From Devosia sp. ZB163 (lineage in GTDB: Bacteria > Pseudomonadota > Alphaproteobacteria > Rhizobiales > Devosiaceae): 64,000 bases of DNA. The translations under genes were made by a program, and so were the position numbers. Under the pieces are notes generated by a model, which saw only the letters and a list, made by a program, of their open reading frames with translations, made no database searches and had not been told where the DNA came from. Location of the stretch: NCBI RefSeq assembly GCF_028613635.1, contig NZ_JAQRMY010000003.1:756787-820786 (forward strand), written 5' to 3'. Below are positions 54,570 through 62,267 of the stretch, one piece after another (the first letter of the stretch is position 1; every line of letters begins with the position of its first letter).

Positions 54570-54989
54570 TCAATCGCTGACGCAGAACGATGCCCTCTGG
54601 CCGCCCCAGCAGAACTCGCTGCGGTAGATGGGGTAGATCGGCCGAGCGCGGTAACGCGGGCGTTCGATGACGAAGTCGTCGTCTTCGTAATCGTCGTAGT
54701 CATCGTAGCCGTAGTCGTCGTCATACGAGCGGCCGGCGCTCAGGTAGTTGGCGCTGACCCAGCCGTCAGGCCCTGACTTCCGGACGTAGCACCAGCTGCC
54801 GCGGCAGTGGTCGACCTCGACCTGCTGGCCGGGGCGGAGCACGTCAACGACGGAGAAGCCGGTGCCGGAGCCCGAACGCACGTTGACCGTTGCGGATGCG
54901 AAGGCGGTGGCTGCACTGGCGGCGGAAACGCCGAGGCCGAGCGCGAGGAGGGCGCCGGTGACGCCGAGGGTGAGGCGATGGAGAGGCAT
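54570..54989 (-). CDS. Secreted SH3-like protein with Asp/Tyr-rich linker
   Basis: 139 residues. Signal peptide (to about ASAA). Bacterial SH3 domain (about 30-85): ATVNVRSGSGTGFSVVDVLR, CRGSWCYVRK, GPDGWVSANYLS. Then a repetitive Asp/Tyr stretch (DDDYGYDDYDDYEDDDF), and a Cys-rich end FCWGGQRASFC. The last motif is shared by two neighbours. Possibly periplasmic peptidoglycan-binding. Confidence 0.85.
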   Translation of the reverse strand: MPLHRLTLGVTGALLALGLGVSAASAATAFASATVNVRSGSGTGFSVVDVLRPGQQVEVDHCRGSWCYVRKSGPDGWVSANYLSAGRSYDDDYGYDDYDDYEDDDFVIERPRYRARPIYPIYRSEFCWGGQRASFCVSD

Positions 54990-55128
54990 GGTAAAGGAGT
55001 CCTTTCAGGAGAGGTGACGTTTGTCCCCCGAACGGGCCAACGGTGCTCCGGGTTTCATGAACCGAAAATGAACGAACGGCCCCCTGCCGGGCGCAGGAGG
55101 CCGTTCGTGATCGATGGAATAGCCGGAG

Positions 55129-55503
55129 CTAGAACTGGCTGCCCATGCAGAACTGGGCGTTCTTGCCGTCGACGCAGAACGACGTGCCGAAGCCGGGCTT
55201 CACCGGATAAGCCGGATAGGACGGGGTCGGGTAATCGTCGTCGTAGTAGTCGAAATCGATGGCGTTGGCGCGGACCCAGCCGTCGGGGCCGGGGAGCTGG
55301 ACCTTGTACCAGTTCTTCCACTCGCCGATGATGCGGACCTTCTGGCCCTCTTCGACACCGTTGATGATCTGCGAATTGGGAGCATGGTTCTTGCGGACGG
55401 GCGCATCGCGATCGGCGTAGGCCCAGGTTGCGGCCATGGAGGCACCCGCCGTGGCGAGGACAACCGCGGTTGCGAGCAGTGCGGTCTTGATGATGCGGGT
55501 CAT
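55129..55503 (-). CDS. Secreted SH3-like protein
   Basis: 124 residues from ATG 55503. Signal peptide (LATAVVLATAGASMA). SH3 core: VEEGQKVRIIGEWKNWYKV, PGPDGWVRANAID. A Tyr/Pro/Asp linker leads to the end motif SFCVDGKNAQFC. Close paralogue of the next gene. Confidence 0.88.
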   Translation of the reverse strand: MTRIIKTALLATAVVLATAGASMAATWAYADRDAPVRKNHAPNSQIINGVEEGQKVRIIGEWKNWYKVQLPGPDGWVRANAIDFDYYDDDYPTPSYPAYPVKPGFGTSFCVDGKNAQFCMGSQF

Positions 55504-55624
55504 TGTGAGGAGTCCCTGTTTGTTGCTGGCCCTGAAAGCCATGGTGAGACGCTAGTCGGGTCTAGCTGAACGGCGGCTGAACTCGGAGAAGGCGCCCCCG
55601 GGATCCGGAGGCGCCGAGGCGTTG

Positions 55625-56005
55625 TCAGTATCCGGTGCTGAGGCAGAACTGGGCGTTCTTGCCGTCGATGCAGAACGAACCGCCGTAGCCGTAGCCGCTA
55701 CCATAGCCATAGCCGTAGCCCGGGAAGGGGCCCGGGAACGGACCGGGGTGGAAATCGAGCACGCCCTTCTTCACCCAACCATCCTTGCCGGGGATCTGGA
55801 GCTTGTACCAGTTGCCCTGCTGGCCGATGATCTTGACCTTCTGGCCTTCCGAGACGTGGTTGACGATGACGGAGTTCGGGGTGGCCTTCTGGCGAACCTT
55901 GGCATCCTGATCGATCCAGGCGTACTGGGCGGCGATCGAAGCGCCGGCGGTGGCGAGGATGACGATGGTTGCGACAGCGGCGGTCTTGAGGGTCTTGGCG
56001 AACAT
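55625..56005 (-). CDS. Secreted SH3-like protein with Gly/Tyr linker
   Basis: 126 residues from ATG 56005, with AAGGA before it. Signal peptide (VATIVILATAGASIA). SH3 core SEGQKVKIIGQQGNWYKLQI, GKDGWVKKG. Linker with repeated YGYGYG, then the end motif SFCIDGKNAQFC. It shares the WYK and DGW pattern with the 55129-55503 product, so a recent duplication is likely. Confidence 0.88.
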   Translation of the reverse strand: MFAKTLKTAAVATIVILATAGASIAAQYAWIDQDAKVRQKATPNSVIVNHVSEGQKVKIIGQQGNWYKLQIPGKDGWVKKGVLDFHPGPFPGPFPGYGYGYGSGYGYGGSFCIDGKNAQFCLSTGY

Positions 56006-56149
56006 TTCAGTGTCCTTCGGTTTGTGGTGTGGCATCACTGCCTTGACCGTGACACTAGAAGGACGTGCCTGAACGCAGGCTGAAACCCTTGTTCAAGTAG
56101 AATTATTTCGCGCGGTCACGAAAATCTGTTCATCTTTGTGGCGGCGAGC

Positions 56150-56527
56150 TCACCGGCAAGCCAGGCCATGATAGCCGGCTTCGCCATCGTTGCAGAGGTC
56201 GAGCGGGTCCAGGGGATCAAAGGTCAGGAACCGGTTCGGCATGGCGTGCAGCTTGGCGGCTGCGCCGACGAGGTATGAGCCGCGGACCCAGCCGGCGGGC
56301 CTGCCGTCACGGCCGAGAAAGAGGCACCAGTCGGCATCGCGGGTGCAGTGCCGGAGCCGGACCTCCACACCCTCGCGCAGGACGCCGATGGTTTCGTAGC
56401 CGCCGCCCGGACTGCTGCGGACCGGGATATCGGCGGACGCCCGAACCGTGCCGCGCGAGGCCGCTTCGGCCGGCACGGCGGCGAGCAGCGCTGCAACAAG
56501 CGTGAGGACGGTCAGGACAGTGCGCAC
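56150..56527 (-). CDS. Secreted SH3-like protein, divergent copy
   Basis: 125 residues from GTG 56527, which has CGGAG eight bases upstream; an ATG at 56581 is possible but lacks such a site. Signal peptide (LTLVAALLAAVPAEA). SH3 core DIPVRSSPGGGYETIGVLR, CTRDADWCLFL, GRPAGWVRGSYLV. The C-terminal motif is not conserved here (LCNDGEAGYHGLAC). Fourth member of the cluster. Confidence 0.83.
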   Translation of the reverse strand: MRTVLTVLTLVAALLAAVPAEAASRGTVRASADIPVRSSPGGGYETIGVLREGVEVRLRHCTRDADWCLFLGRDGRPAGWVRGSYLVGAAAKLHAMPNRFLTFDPLDPLDLCNDGEAGYHGLACR

Positions 56528-56648
56528 TCGAACAGCTCCGTTTCTCTTGCCTGCCAAGAGGATGGCAAAGTGGTTGGCCATGCCATCCTGACCATCACAG
56601 GCGAGCACGGAGTGTATCGTATCCGGGAGTGAGGTGGATAATGCCGCG

Positions 56649-56951
56649 CTACTGGACCTTGATGTTGCCCTTCATCGAGGGGTGGATGGCACAGATGTAG
56701 GCGAAATCGCCGGGTGCCGAGAAAGTGAGCTTGACGCCCTGGCCCGGGTTCATGGGGCCGGTGTCGAAGGCGCCCTGGGCGGTGGCGGTGTGCGGGGCGC
56801 TGTCCTGGTTGACGAAAGTAACGGTATCGCCGGCGGCGATGGTGAGTGCTGCCGGGGCGAACTTCATGTCCTTGATCGTGACTGTGTGATCGGCGGCAAA
56901 AGCCGGGACGGCCATGAGGGCCGTGGCGGCGAGGACGGCGAGGATACGCAT
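56649..56951 (-). CDS. Small blue copper protein (cupredoxin, amicyanin/plastocyanin-like)
   Basis: 100 residues with a signal peptide (LAATALMAVPAFAA). The type 1 copper ligands are present: His in SAPHTA (about 53), then Cys, His and Met in YICAIHPSM. A periplasmic one-electron carrier. The partner is not adjacent; it could serve the bc1 complex or an oxidase. Confidence 0.9.
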   Translation of the reverse strand: MRILAVLAATALMAVPAFAADHTVTIKDMKFAPAALTIAAGDTVTFVNQDSAPHTATAQGAFDTGPMNPGQGVKLTFSAPGDFAYICAIHPSMKGNIKVQ

Positions 56952-57078
56952 GACGAACCTCCTTCTCGCAATGAGGCCGGGAGGATACGCCTGCCGCCCG
57001 GGGCGGGAAAGCAGCGGTCGCGCGGAATTGCGTTGAGTCAGAGCCTACGCCACTCCGCTGCGCGCGGGGATATTCGCG

Positions 57079-57399
57079 TCAGTAGCGGATCGGGCGGCGG
57101 CGCTTGATCTCGGCGATGCGCTCGGCGTCGGCTTCGGCGCTGAGGTAGCGGCCGCGCTCGAGGATCTCCAGCGTGTATTCGCGGTAGGTGAGGCCCATGG
57201 CTTCGGCGCGGCGGGCGCGCATCACGGCGATATCGTAGGGCACGTCGTTGAAGGCCTTCTCGCTCGCTGCCTTCCATTCAAAGTAGTTGCCGATGCCGTT
57301 GTCGCCCCAGGGGCGGGGCGAGTCGTCGAGAGGCGGACCGCCGTTCGAGAGGGACGGGGCGGGGGTGCGGGTGTCGTAGCTGTCGTCGTCCTTGCGCAT
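57079..57399 (-). CDS. Hypothetical protein with charged C-terminal helix
   Basis: 106 residues, hydrophilic. Pro-rich start, a central WGDNGIGNYFEWKAASEKAF, and an Arg-rich helix (MRARRAEAMGLTYREYTLEI) that could bind nucleic acid. No family recognised with confidence. Confidence 0.65.
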   Translation of the reverse strand: MRKDDDSYDTRTPAPSLSNGGPPLDDSPRPWGDNGIGNYFEWKAASEKAFNDVPYDIAVMRARRAEAMGLTYREYTLEILERGRYLSAEADAERIAEIKRRRPIRY

Positions 57400-57474
57400 G
57401 CTGCCATGATCCGGCAGCGCGGGGGCAAGATCAATGCAGCCGGGTTGATGGCTGCCATCAACGGCGCGGATGGC

Positions 57475-57918
57475 TCAGGGGCGCGTCTCCGCCCCGGTGA
57501 TGGTGCTGAACAGGCGCTCGAGGAAAGTCTCCTCGCGCCCGGCGCCGGCATCCTTCTTGAGCTGGACGAGCAGGGCGCTGGTCGCATCGAGCCGCTGGCA
57601 GGCGAGGGCGGCGACGTGGATTGCGGCGAGCGGGTTTGTCTCCAGCCAGCGCAGGCCATCGTCGATGTGGCGCACCTCCACCGGCGTGAGCGCCGTGACC
57701 GTGGCCGAGTGATCGGCGCCGAGCAGCACGCTCATTTCGCCGATCAGGGTGCCGGGCTCGTTGATGCGGGCGATCTCGACGCCGTCGCGTTCGACGACCA
57801 GCTGGCCGGAAACGAGCACGTAGAGTTCGCCGAGCGCCTCGCCGGTTTCGATCAGCCGCTCGCCCGGCTTGAGGCTGAGGATGGGATAGGCATTGGTCAG
57901 CGCCAGAAGGTTGGCCAT
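57475..57918 (-). CDS. Cyclic nucleotide-binding domain protein
   Basis: 147 residues from ATG 57918, with GGGGGA before it. A single cNMP-binding beta-roll: PGERLIETGEALGELYVLVS, GTLIGEMSVLLGADHSATVT. A C-terminal helix follows but no DNA-binding domain, so it is a Crp-like sensor half and not a full regulator. The phosphate cassette reads LIGEMSVLLGADHSATV, with no Arg at the canonical place. Confidence 0.85.
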   Translation of the reverse strand: MANLLALTNAYPILSLKPGERLIETGEALGELYVLVSGQLVVERDGVEIARINEPGTLIGEMSVLLGADHSATVTALTPVEVRHIDDGLRWLETNPLAAIHVAALACQRLDATSALLVQLKKDAGAGREETFLERLFSTITGAETRP

Positions 57919-57954
57919 GTCGAAGGTCCCCCGGTTGTCAGCGCGGGCCCGCAC

Positions 57955-58580
57955 CCCGCGGGGCGACCATAGCGCGGATGCGCGGCGCGGTCATGTCGGT
58001 TGGCGCGCCTGGCGGGGGAAGGCGCCGTGCTGCGCGCATCGGACGGGTGGAAAGAGGCGGCGGCGGAGGAGCGACAGACGTGCGGAAGCGCCCCGCCGGC
58101 CGGTGGCCGCGGGGGGACTGGGGAGGCAGGACGTGGCCGGCGAGGCTTGCGCCCCGATGCGGGTAGTCCGCGAGAATGAGGCGTTCGTCTCGCCGGCCGC
58201 TCGGGATTTTGGGCTTATGTCCAGCGGGCTTCGGGTTCACCCGATGTCGCATCGCCTGGCCTGGCGCCAGCCTGACGGTCCAGATCCTCGGGCACAGGGC
58301 CCGGACGTTTCCGGACAGGCTGGTCCGGCTCCCGCGTGACCGGGAGCCTTGCCATCGGCGGGCCCAGTCACAGGGGCCTACCCGGCGTGTACTGGCGGCT
58401 TGGCTGCCTCGCAGCCCGGCCGGCCGGACTTTCGACCTGAAGCACGGCGACCCGCGCTCCACCCGATCCCCACCCGCAAGCGTTCGTTGCGCTCACGTCC
58501 CATGCGGGCAGGCACGGGGAGAATAGGCGGTGGGCGAAAGCGGGGGGACAAGTTTCGGCGAAACGCCCCGGCCCGACCGA
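57955..58580. other. Gene-poor stretch
   Basis: About 620 bases without a gene I can support. Long open frames on both strands (for example 58176-58526 +) are Arg/Pro/Ser-rich and look like GC-driven artefacts. No RNA gene seen. Might be decayed coding sequence. Confidence 0.45.
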
Positions 58581-59345
58581 TCAGAGGGCGGGCGCGCCCC
58601 TGCCGGGCGGGCTCCACTCGCCCCGCTTGCGCTCGCCACGCCGCTTGTTGGCGCGGATGTAGCGACGGGTACGCCGGCGGGAAATGCGCGGATAGGGCGG
58701 CAGGGTCTCCGGCGTCGTGTCGCCGGCATCGCCGCCGCCTTCCTCCGCCTCGGATTCTTCCGGCTTCTCCGCCGGCCGCAGCCCCGGCGGCAGCGTGACC
58801 TCCTGGTGGTCCGCGAGCCGGCGCAGCTGTGAGCGGAGGACCTCGGCGGTCATCAGGTTCAGCTCGTCGAGCGTGCGGCCCACGGTGGCAGGGCGACCGA
58901 GCCAGCGCGGATCGGGGTTGCCGAAGGCATCGGCGACGGCCCAATCGGGCCCATCGGTGAGCGGATTGTAGCCGTAGTAGCGATCGCGGAAGCCGGCGAC
59001 GGCGTGCGACAGCTGGCGGACGCCGAGCGCCAGCGCCTGCACGCGCATGGGCGGGGTGAAATCGAGATCGGCGAGATGCGCGCCGGGCTCGCCGCGCAAC
59101 AGGCGCCGGGCATCGCGGAGAAGGCCCGCCGCCTGCGCGACGACCTGCGGCTCCGCGGCGAGGCCAGCGGTCTTGAGGTTGAGCTGCATGAGCCCATCGG
59201 CCAGCGCCTCGAGCTGCGGCGCGATGACGAGATAGAGCTCGACCTTGCCGTGCGTGGTGTGGGGGATGGTTTGGCGCGCCGGACGCTGCAGGTGGGGGAC
59301 GGGGCCGGTGGCATGGGCGGGCGGATCGATGGGGGGACGGGGCAT
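58581..59345 (-). CDS. Hypothetical protein with basic C-terminal tail
   Basis: 254 residues from ATG 59345, preceded by a strong GAGGAG. Pro-rich N-terminus, a helical middle with Leu/Gln/Ala (APQLEALADGLMQLNLKTAG, AQAAGLLRDARRLLRGE), then an acidic stretch and a final Arg/Lys tail (SRRRTRRYIRANKRRGERK). The tail could bind nucleic acid. Not recognised. A longer frame upstream is shadow. Confidence 0.65.
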   Translation of the reverse strand: MPRPPIDPPAHATGPVPHLQRPARQTIPHTTHGKVELYLVIAPQLEALADGLMQLNLKTAGLAAEPQVVAQAAGLLRDARRLLRGEPGAHLADLDFTPPMRVQALALGVRQLSHAVAGFRDRYYGYNPLTDGPDWAVADAFGNPDPRWLGRPATVGRTLDELNLMTAEVLRSQLRRLADHQEVTLPPGLRPAEKPEESEAEEGGGDAGDTTPETLPPYPRISRRRTRRYIRANKRRGERKRGEWSPPGRGAPAL

Positions 59346-59504
59346 GGCGGTTCTCCTCTGGGGTGGCAACAGGGGAGTATGCGGGCGGCTGGGGTGGGCG
59401 GGGATTGGTGGCGGGCGAGCCGCGTGGAAGGCGGGGCTTCTGCGGCGGTGCGGTGCACGGGCTTGGCGTGGGCTCGCTACGCCGAGGCGTGCGGCGCCAT
59501 CGCG

Positions 59505-59536
59505 TGGGTCCCCGGGTCTTCGCCCGGGGATGACGG
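59505..59536. repeat. GGGTCC...GGATGACGG intergenic repeat, copy 2
   Basis: TGGGTCCCCGGGTCTTCGCC followed by CGGGGATGACGG. The core CCCCGGG / CCCGGGG forms a hairpin. Same family as 48621-48651. Confidence 0.75.
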
Positions 59537-59670
59537 TGGTTTTGGTTGCGGGCGGCGGGGGGGTGAGGGCGCAGGGGGGAGGCGTGGGCGTTCGCCCGGT
59601 GGTGGAGGGGGCGAATGGCGGCGCAGGAGATGCATGGTGCAGCAAGCCCCTGTCTCGCCCCTCCATCTCC

Positions 59671-59755
59671 CGTCATCCCCGGGCTTGACCCGGGGACCCA
59701 TTTCTCCGCCAGCACGGGCTTTGACCTGGGTCCCTGCTTTCGCAGGGATGACAGC
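59671..59755. repeat. Composite inverted intergenic repeat
   Basis: 59671-59702 is the reverse orientation of the repeat (CCGTCATCCCCGGGCTTGAC ...), and 59728-59755 (TGGGTCCCTGCTTTCGCAGG ...) is a related half. Together they form a large imperfect inverted repeat. Confidence 0.7.
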
Positions 59756-59933
59756 CGGTGTGCATGGCAAGCGGCGGGACTGGGGGTGGTTGCGGTCGTC
59801 CCCGCCGCGTTTGCGGGTATCTCCGCCTGCGGCGGGCCGCGGAAACGAGGCCTCCCGCCGACGCGGGGGTGAGCCGCCGGCCAGTGCGGGCGTTCGCCGC
59901 CAGCGGCTCCGCGCAGGGTTGTGACTCGCATAT

Positions 59934-59948
59934 GTTCCTGTTTTGTTC
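59934..59948. promoter_or_regulatory. LexA-type (GTTC-N7-GTTC) SOS box
   Basis: GTTC, seven bases CTGTTTT, GTTC: an exact match to the alphaproteobacterial LexA consensus, 41 bases before the ATG of the 65-residue ORF. The T-rich spacer is typical. Binding is inferred. Confidence 0.6.
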
Positions 59949-59989
59949 TAGAGTGGATGGATCGAACCGTCCATGCCGGAACTACGCCC

Positions 59990-60187
59990 ATGCCCCAGCA
60001 CACGATCGCCCTCAACGGCCGCACCACCCGCCACCCGAGGTTCACGCCGGAGGAAGCCGAAACCCTCAGGGCGAAGGGCTTCCGCTTCTCGATCTACCGC
60101 CCGGAGGAGGATGAGTTCAGACTCAGCCTGCCGCTGCAGACGATCGAAGACCGGGCGCATGGGACGCTGACGATCGAGCAGGGGTGA
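59990..60187 (+). CDS. Small hypothetical protein behind a LexA-type box
   Basis: 65 residues from ATG 59990; a longer in-frame start at 59921 overlaps the LexA box. Opens MPQHTIALNGRTTRHPRF, then a helix EEAETLRAKG, then GFRFSIYRPEEDEFRLSLPL. No family recognised. About 130 bases of its 3' half are duplicated at 60520-60650. Confidence 0.65.
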   Translation: MPQHTIALNGRTTRHPRFTPEEAETLRAKGFRFSIYRPEEDEFRLSLPLQTIEDRAHGTLTIEQG

Positions 60188-60190
60188 GGG

Positions 60191-60439
60191 TTAGAGGCGA
60201 CGAAAGGTAACCAGTCCGCGCTCTTGATCGGCTTTGTCGACGGTCCACCCCGCGTCAATCCAGGCATGATCTTGAGACCTGTGGGCGACGTTGGCCGACC
60301 ACCATGCCTGATGCTTGCGGGCGCTTGGCGGCAGAGGCGCTTCCAAGATTGCCTCGATTTCTACGAAGCTGAGCGTCACCGCCGAGCCCTGTTGGCGTTG
60401 AAGATGACTCCTAAGCGGTTCGTACTTCTCGCCGACCAT
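60191..60439 (-). CDS. DUF7662-like small protein
   Basis: 82 residues from ATG 60439. The pattern YEPLRSHLQRQQ, LSFVEIEAILEAPLPPSARK, HQAWWSAN, AWIDAGWTVDKADQERGLVT fits the family I know as DUF7662, found alone or with DNA-processing domains. It lies between the 65-residue ORF and its degenerate copy, on the opposite strand. Start ATG has no strong ribosome site; longer frames run into the duplicated segment. Confidence 0.75.
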   Translation of the reverse strand: MVGEKYEPLRSHLQRQQGSAVTLSFVEIEAILEAPLPPSARKHQAWWSANVAHRSQDHAWIDAGWTVDKADQERGLVTFRRL

Positions 60440-60519
60440 GCCTGCTGCCCCACAATGACCGACAGCTTGCCTCGCCATGGGCGATGTATCAAGCACGAGG
60501 TGTGGGCTAAATCGAAGAC

Positions 60520-60650
60520 GTTCAGGCTGAAGGGCTTTCGCTTCTCGATCTGTCGGCCGGAAGAAGACGACCTCCGGCTGACCCTTCCGCTGCAGACGAT
60601 CGAGGACCGGGTGCACGGGACACTGACGATCGAGCAAGGGTGGGGGCTAG
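60520..60650 (+). pseudogene. Degenerate duplicate of the 65-residue ORF (3' half)
   Basis: Aligns to 60064-60194 with an offset of 456 bases. Product FRLKGFRFSICRPEEDDLRL followed by TLPLQTIEDRVHGTLTIEQG. It lacks the first third, including the start, and the original TGA stop is TGG, so the frame runs on to 60718. A partial direct repeat that brackets the DUF7662-like gene. Confidence 0.75.
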
Positions 60651-60662
60651 GAGGGGGCAGAT

Positions 60663-62267
60663 TTAGCCAGATAGATACTCTAGCACCGCCGCTACGGCGG
60701 CGTTCCTCATCCGCCTAGCGCGCTTATTGCCTACATACAGAGCCTCCTTCAGCTTCTCTTCTGTCGCACCGAACACTTGGCCCACAGTTTTGAGCCCCAA
60801 CTCCAGAAGTTTTTCCTTTTGCCACTCGGAGACGTCCAGGACGTCGATCGACTTGTCCATCTGGGCTTGCAACGAGAAATTGTTGCCGCCTGCAATCGCT
60901 GCACTCTGATCGAGTAGTTTCTTGTAGGTGGGGTGGTTGGCGCCATACTCCGTCATGCGCTTTGGGGTCAGTTCAGACGCAATTTCAAACGCAGTTGCCG
61001 TTGGCGTGGACTCGTGCGCGAACAGGCAACCAAGGTTGACCATATAGCGAGTTCCAATCTCCGCGCGCGACGCCTTAATGCCAGACGCTTGCTCATTCAC
61101 TATGCCTGTATAGGCAAGCACGCGTAGAGCCTCTTTGACAATCTCCGGTGCGTCGCGGTGAAGCCAAAAATAGGCACTAGTCGCCTTGTCCGATGACAGG
61201 TACTGATCGTTTTTTGCCTTAATATCTAACGTTACCGTAGACTCTACAAACGACCGCCCCCAATCGATTACCGATCGGTGACCAGCATATTTCTCAGATA
61301 GTGTCGAGTGTTCCGCCCAAATATCGGTTCGGTAATAATCACGAATTACATTTGTTACCTCAGTCGAATTTACTCGGGGAGCTGAAGCTAGGGTCTTTAA
61401 CAATATTCGTGGATTGCCCGACGCGGCGTAAGCGAGTATCGCAAAATTGCGGCCGTTCTGAGCTATATTTCGTAATGTTGCTGACTCCGCCTGCTTTTCG
61501 ACAATCTCACGCATGTTGTCGACATAGTTACTAGCTTGGACATCCCGGTCAATCGACAGCATCGTGGCGTCGTGCACCGGTTGAAAGGTTTCACCAAAGC
61601 TAGTTACGCCTGGGTATACTGCCGCATTGCAGGTTATGCAGTGACTTCTCAGGTCGCGAAAAAGAGTAAAAAACTGCCTTTGCTGATCTGGCAAGAAAAT
61701 GTGCGCCGCTTCGTCTATGAGTAGTACAAACCTCTTAATATTCAACTCATCCGATAGATCTTCCAGTGCTTCTTTTAGGTCGTCTACACTTGGAATTGCG
61801 CTGACATCGATCGGGGCTGTGGGGGATTTCCATGAATTCTCGAACGCCTCCGCGATTTGCTCTATCTTGGAGGTGGACGTTGGGGAGTTCTGATCCCCGG
61901 TCAAAAGCTTGGCTGTTGCGGGCGCAGCACTTATGATGCCTGCCTTCATCAAAGATCTAACTGCAGCCGAGCAGATTTTTGCCAGCATCCAATGTTTGAA
62001 CTGCTGCTGGTCGGGGGAAAGCAGGAGTGAACTCCTGACAAAGCTTAGATAGATCGGAAAAATTCGGTCGCTTTCAAACGACTCGAGCATCTCCTGTTGA
62101 GCGACCCGCAGCAGGAACGACTTTCCGACCCCTCGGCTTCCAACTACAATGGTAGGGTTTCGGTTTTTCAGCGCGTTTACGATCTGGCGATCCTGCTGAG
62201 TCTCAACAAAATAGCCCAACACCTCATCCGGTTTCACATCTTCAGTGCGATAGAAGAAGTCGCTCAT
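60663..62267 (-). CDS. ORC/AAA-like P-loop ATPase with C-terminal HhH-like domain
   Basis: 534 residues. Walker A GSRGVGKS (43-50), Walker B VLLIDEAAH (Asp185, Glu186), a sensor-1 region CNAAVYPG (about 213-220), and SGNPRILLKTL later, as in STAND/ORC-type ATPases. The last 45 residues (LLELGLKTVGQVFGATEEKL onward) look like a helix-hairpin-helix/RNAP-alpha-CTD DNA-binding module. Base composition is less GC-rich than the surroundings, suggesting transfer. The start overlaps the next gene by 4 bp. Not an assigned family; a defence-type sensor is possible. Confidence 0.85.
   Translation of the reverse strand: MSDFFYRTEDVKPDEVLGYFVETQQDRQIVNALKNRNPTIVVGSRGVGKSFLLRVAQQEMLESFESDRIFPIYLSFVRSSLLLSPDQQQFKHWMLAKICSAAVRSLMKAGIISAAPATAKLLTGDQNSPTSTSKIEQIAEAFENSWKSPTAPIDVSAIPSVDDLKEALEDLSDELNIKRFVLLIDEAAHIFLPDQQRQFFTLFRDLRSHCITCNAAVYPGVTSFGETFQPVHDATMLSIDRDVQASNYVDNMREIVEKQAESATLRNIAQNGRNFAILAYAASGNPRILLKTLASAPRVNSTEVTNVIRDYYRTDIWAEHSTLSEKYAGHRSVIDWGRSFVESTVTLDIKAKNDQYLSSDKATSAYFWLHRDAPEIVKEALRVLAYTGIVNEQASGIKASRAEIGTRYMVNLGCLFAHESTPTATAFEIASELTPKRMTEYGANHPTYKKLLDQSAAIAGGNNFSLQAQMDKSIDVLDVSEWQKEKLLELGLKTVGQVFGATEEKLKEALYVGNKRARRMRNAAVAAVLEYLSG

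Larger units (their letters stand above)
59346..59989. other. Intergenic region rich in repeats
   Basis: About 640 bases between the basic-tailed gene and the small ORF. It holds two repeat copies and a composite hairpin repeat (listed below), then the LexA-type box. No supported gene. Confidence 0.6.

Noticed and set aside
55059-55073. GAAC-CGAAAAT-GAAC, a second possible LexA-type box
   Set aside because: Matches the 8-base pattern but lies between two SH3-like genes with no SOS link, and one or two chance hits are expected in 64 kb.
58378-60045. A 555-residue open frame on the minus strand
   Set aside because: Arg/Pro/His-rich, overlaps other genes and repeats, and has no homologous block; a GC-rich artefact.
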